Notes under the pieces: generated by a model
What the model saw: the letters and a program-made list of their open reading frames with translations, nothing else
What the model was told of the DNA's origin: nothing
Databases searched by the model: none
Translations under genes and position numbers: made by a program
In this document: positions 5,652 to 7,885 of the stretch, piece after piece
How positions within the stretch are numbered: the stretch's first letter is position 1
Layout: the number at the start of each line of letters is the position of its first letter
NCBI GenBank assembly: GCA_947097635.1
Contig: CAMURW010000063.1
Location: forward strand, 1-7,885
Direction: 5' to 3'
DNA: 7,885 nucleotides
From: an uncultured Bacteroidales bacterium
GTDB lineage: Bacteria > Bacteroidota > Bacteroidia > Bacteroidales > P3

Positions 5652-6437
5652 ATGAAAATAGTTGTTTGCATAAAACAGGTGCCGGACACCACAGAGGTCA
5701 AGATTAACCCCGTTACCGGCACGCTGATTCGCGAGGGCGTACCCAGTATCATGAACCCCGACGATAAGGGCGGTCTGGAGTTCGCTCTCCAGCTCAAAGA
5801 TAAATATGGTGCCCACGTTACTGTTATTACCATGGGTCTGCCTCAGGCCGATGCCATCTTGCGCGAAGCCCTGGCAATGGGCGTGGACCGAGCCATCCTG
5901 CTCACCGACCGCAAGTTGGGCGGCGCCGATACCTTGGCTACCAGCAGTGCCCTAGCCGGTGCCCTGCGCACCATGGACTACGACCTCATCATCACTGGCC
6001 GTCAGGCCATCGATGGCGATACCGCACAGGTGGGACCTCAGATTGCAGAGCATCTGGATATCCCTCAGGTGTCCTACCTCGAAGACCTAGACTTCGACGA
6101 GCAGAAACGTATCGTCACTGCCCGCAAACAGACCGAGGAAGGCTACGAGGTGCTGGAACTTCAGGTTCCCTGCCTGGTCACAGTGTTGGCTAGCGCCGTG
6201 AAGCCCCGCTATATGAACGTGAGGGGCATTGTCACCGCTTTCGACAAGGAAGTGGAAGTGTGGAACGCCGACCGCATCAATGTACCCGAAGACCGCATCG
6301 GCAAGGCCGGTTCCCCCACTAACGTATTCAAGAGCTTCCCCAAAGCCCTGAAGCCAGCGGGACAAACTTTCGAGGTGAGCCCCGAAGAGGCTGTGGACAT
6401 TATCGTGGACAAACTAAAAGAAAAACATATTATTTAG
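5652..6437 (+). CDS. etfB: Electron transfer flavoprotein, beta subunit
   Basis: EtfB pairs with EtfA in the cytoplasm to carry electrons to or from the acyl-CoA dehydrogenase encoded just upstream. The 261 residues are full length. Marks are MKIVVCIKQVPDTTEVKINP (1-20), REGVPSIMNPDD (27-38) and AHVTVITMG (54-62). GGADTLATSSALAGAL (90-105) and GRQAIDGDTAQVGPQIAEHL (116-135, the nucleotide-binding loop) follow. The block GKAGSPTNVFKSF (217-229) is near the C-terminus. The GADTLATS and INPVTG..REGV stretches match, as I remember it, the bifurcating EtfB of Acidaminococcus and clostridia rather than mitochondrial-type ETF. In that group beta binds a second FAD, plus NADH, where the classical type binds AMP. 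It lies 75 nt after the dehydrogenase and 118 nt before etfA, and is presumably in one transcript with both. Confidence 0.95.
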   Translation: MKIVVCIKQVPDTTEVKINPVTGTLIREGVPSIMNPDDKGGLEFALQLKDKYGAHVTVITMGLPQADAILREALAMGVDRAILLTDRKLGGADTLATSSALAGALRTMDYDLIITGRQAIDGDTAQVGPQIAEHLDIPQVSYLEDLDFDEQKRIVTARKQTEEGYEVLELQVPCLVTVLASAVKPRYMNVRGIVTAFDKEVEVWNADRINVPEDRIGKAGSPTNVFKSFPKALKPAGQTFEVSPEEAVDIIVDKLKEKHII

Positions 6438-6540
6438 TTCATAAAGTTCATGAAGTTTGTGGGGTTTATAATAATGTTAAGAATGCAATAGCCATGCGGA
6501 ACCATTCTAACCTTATGAACCTTGTGATTTTATGAACCTA
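6436..6540. repeat. Degenerate 9-nt tandem repeat with inverted copy in the etfB-etfA spacer
   Basis: The left arm is four consecutive 9-mers starting on the etfB stop codon: AGTTCATAA, AGTTCATGA, AGTTTGTGG and GGTTTATAA (6436-6471), pattern RGTTYRTRR. The right arm (about 6508-6540) holds related units on the other strand. Read on the - strand it begins TAGGTTCATAA and contains AAGGTTCATAAGGTT. TAGTTCATAAA (6435-6445) and TTTATGAACCTA (6529-6540) are near-perfect inverses. The transcript could therefore fold into a long imperfect hairpin. The ATG at 6532 lies inside the right arm. Confidence 0.6.
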
Positions 6541-6555
6541 AAATATTTTCGTGAA

Positions 6556-7563
6556 ATGAACATCGCAGAATATAAAGACGTCTATGTCTTCGCCGAGCAA
6601 CGCGAAGGCATGATACAGAAGGTGGCTTTTGAACTCTTAGGTAAGGCACGTGAACTGGCCGACGCACTTGGTGAGAAAGTCGTGGCAATACTGTGCGGCA
6701 ACGGCGTCGCCGACAAGGCCCAGAGCCTTATCGCAGCAGGTGCCGACAGAGTAGTAGTGGTGGACACCCCCATCTTGGAGCCCTACATGACAGAGCCTTA
6801 CACCGAAGCTATCACACAAATCATACAAAGTCACAAGCCTGGCATCCTGATGCTGGGTGCCACTACCATAGGGCGCGACCTGGGTCCTCGTCTCAGTGCT
6901 CGCAACGTTACGGGGCTCACCGCAGACTGTACAAAGCTTGAGATAGCAGAGGAGGACAAGCAATTCCTGATGACCCGTCCTGCCTTTGGTGGCAACCTGA
7001 TGGCTACCATCACCTGTAAAAACCATCGCCCCCAGATGTGCACTGTGCGCCCTGGCGTAATGCAAGCCATGGCGCGGGATGGTAGTCGCAAAGGAGTGGT
7101 GGAGACTTTCCCGGCACAGTTCGATATGGATAAAATAGGCCGTGTGAAGATTATCAACATCGTAAAGAAGGATAAGAGAGTCACCGACATCAGCGAAGCC
7201 AAGATTTTGGTGAGCGGCGGTCGTGGCGTAGGCACCAAGGACGGTTTTGGCAAATTGGAAGTCCTGGCGAAAGTGCTGGGCGGCGAAGTGAGCAGCAGCC
7301 GGGCCATGGTAGATGCCGGTGTCATGGACCAGAGCCGCCAGGTGGGTCAGACTGGCAAAACCGTCCGTCCTGCCCTATATATGGCTTGCGGCATCAGCGG
7401 TGCTATCCAGCACCTTGCCGGCATGGAAGAGAGCGAGTGCATCATTGCCATCAACAAAGACAAGTTCGCCCCCATCTTCAGCGTTGCCGATGTCGGCATT
7501 GTTGGCGATCTCCACAAGATAGTACCTATGCTCACCGAGCGACTGAAAGCCATGCAAAACTAA
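6556..7563 (+). CDS. etfA: Electron transfer flavoprotein, alpha subunit
   Basis: EtfA carries the C-terminal FAD domain of the heterodimer made with EtfB. With this start the protein has 335 residues. Marks are YKDVYVFAEQREG (6-18), GATTIGRDLGPRLSA (101-115), GLTADCTKL (120-128) and RPAFGGNLMATI (141-152). The FAD domain follows: LVSGGRGVG (218-226), SSRAMVDAG (247-255), RQVGQTGKTVRPALYMACG (261-279), ISGAIQHLAGM (280-290) and INKD..APIF (299-308). An in-frame ATG at 6532 would add eight residues, but it lies in the inverted repeat. The family normally begins M(N/D)(I/L)AEYK, which is what follows 6556. It is the last gene of the acd-etfB-etfA unit, closed by a strong hairpin 31 nt downstream. 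The sequence resembles the bifurcating-type EtfA of fermenting anaerobes; whether this one bifurcates is inference. Confidence 0.94.
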   Translation: MNIAEYKDVYVFAEQREGMIQKVAFELLGKARELADALGEKVVAILCGNGVADKAQSLIAAGADRVVVVDTPILEPYMTEPYTEAITQIIQSHKPGILMLGATTIGRDLGPRLSARNVTGLTADCTKLEIAEEDKQFLMTRPAFGGNLMATITCKNHRPQMCTVRPGVMQAMARDGSRKGVVETFPAQFDMDKIGRVKIINIVKKDKRVTDISEAKILVSGGRGVGTKDGFGKLEVLAKVLGGEVSSSRAMVDAGVMDQSRQVGQTGKTVRPALYMACGISGAIQHLAGMEESECIIAINKDKFAPIFSVADVGIVGDLHKIVPMLTERLKAMQN

Positions 7564-7594
7564 TTCTGACGCTTATCCATATTATAACTAGGTA

Positions 7595-7631
7595 GCAACG
7601 AGGTTCTCCGTGGCGCGGAGGACCTCGTTGC
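7595..7631 (+). terminator. Strong hairpin after etfA, probable terminator
   Basis: GCAACGAGGT (7595-7604) pairs with ACCTCGTTGC (7622-7631). A T-G pair (7605/7621) continues into CTCCG/CGGAG (7606-7610/7616-7620) around a 5-nt loop. That makes 16 stacked pairs starting 31 nt after the etfA stop. Only CTTTG follows directly, and a better T run (7652-7657) comes about 20 nt later. It most likely ends or protects the etf transcript. It could also be a copy of a genome-wide palindromic repeat. Confidence 0.65.
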
Positions 7632-7675
7632 CTTTGCCGTACAGTGGCATCTTTTTTCGCCGAGAGGCAAAAACT

Positions 7676-7707
7676 TTTTCGTATGTCTCCGAACTTTAGT
7701 ATCTTTG
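7676..7707 (+). promoter_or_regulatory. Bacteroidetes-type promoter for the helicase gene
   Basis: TATCTTTG at 7700-7707 is an exact match to the -7 consensus TAnnTTTG. A T-rich -33 candidate (TTTTC, 7676-7680) lies 19 nt upstream, the usual spacing. The predicted transcript start is near 7712, about 43 nt before the ATG at 7755. With the hairpin at 7595-7631, this makes the helicase gene a separate transcription unit. Confidence 0.7.
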
Positions 7708-7754
7708 CAGATTAATACTTCTGGAAATATTCTTCTAAGTGTTTGATATTGTCC

Positions 7755-7885
7755 ATGGAAAATGAACTTTTGAGTCAGCTGAATGAAGAGCAACGTGCCG
7801 CTGCTGCCTGCACAGAAGGCCCTGTGATGATAATAGCGGGTGCGGGCAGCGGCAAAACGCGCACGCTCACCTATCGTATCGTTCT
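7755..7885 (+). CDS. UvrD/PcrA/Rep-type superfamily 1 DNA helicase, N-terminal fragment
   Basis: Only 43 codons are in the window, and the frame stays open to the right edge. They give MENELLSQLNEEQRAAAAC, the Q motif (LNEEQ, 9-13) that contacts the adenine of ATP. VMIIAGAGSGKTRTLTYRI follows, whose GAGSGKT (29-35) is the Walker A loop. This order and spacing within the first 40 residues is that of UvrD, PcrA and Rep, 3'-to-5' helicases acting in nucleotide-excision repair, mismatch repair and replication restart. UvrD/PcrA cannot be separated from Rep or related helicases on this fragment. The ATG at 7755 suits both the Q-motif distance and the promoter. It is probably unrelated to the etf genes. 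Confidence 0.88.
   Translation, partial: MENELLSQLNEEQRAAAACTEGPVMIIAGAGSGKTRTLTYRIV

Noticed and set aside
5596..6540. CRISPR array, because of the short repeats in the etf spacers
   Set aside because: The units are only 8-9 nt, directly adjacent with no spacers between them, and degenerate. No cas gene is present.
7560..7793. 77-codon - strand frame across the etfA-helicase spacer
   Set aside because: It overlaps the terminator hairpin, the helicase promoter and the helicase start, and the protein has no recognisable features.

Overview
The window looks like chromosomal DNA of a Bacteroidales bacterium, probably Prevotellaceae or Bacteroidaceae. This is inferred from three things: promoter elements of the form TAnnTTTG, A/T-rich leaders with no clear Shine-Dalgarno sequence, and the family types present. 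The coding DNA is moderately GC-rich and the spacers are AT-rich. No tRNA, rRNA, CRISPR array, transposase or phage gene is visible, and no gene-free stretch exceeds 300 bases.

Left part (1-3800). The window opens with the last 100 codons of what appears to be an outer-membrane beta-barrel protein on the + strand. It converges, across a hairpin, on an AraC-family regulator on the - strand. Upstream of the regulator, also on the - strand, lies a two-gene unit: a membrane-anchored SGNH/GDSL-type protein, then anhydro-N-acetylmuramic acid kinase (anmK, peptidoglycan recycling). This unit ends in a terminator-like hairpin just before the regulator.

Right part (3800-7885). A short AT-rich divergent region carries Bacteroidetes-type -7 boxes facing both ways. 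The rightward one serves ridA (enamine/imine deaminase), followed by an acyl-CoA dehydrogenase (acd/bcd), etfB and etfA. The last three form a dehydrogenase plus its electron-transfer flavoprotein, in the order used by bcd-etfB-etfA clusters of anaerobes. EtfB and EtfA resemble the electron-bifurcating type. The unit closes with a strong hairpin after etfA. A new promoter then starts a UvrD/PcrA-type helicase gene cut by the window edge.

The genes belong to known families. The least explained signals are in the spacers of the ridA-acd-etfB-etfA unit. They are a nested palindromic element of about 95 nt between ridA and acd, a degenerate 8-nt tandem repeat between acd and etfB, and a degenerate 9-nt tandem/inverted repeat between etfB and etfA. 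I did not find a clearly new multi-gene system.
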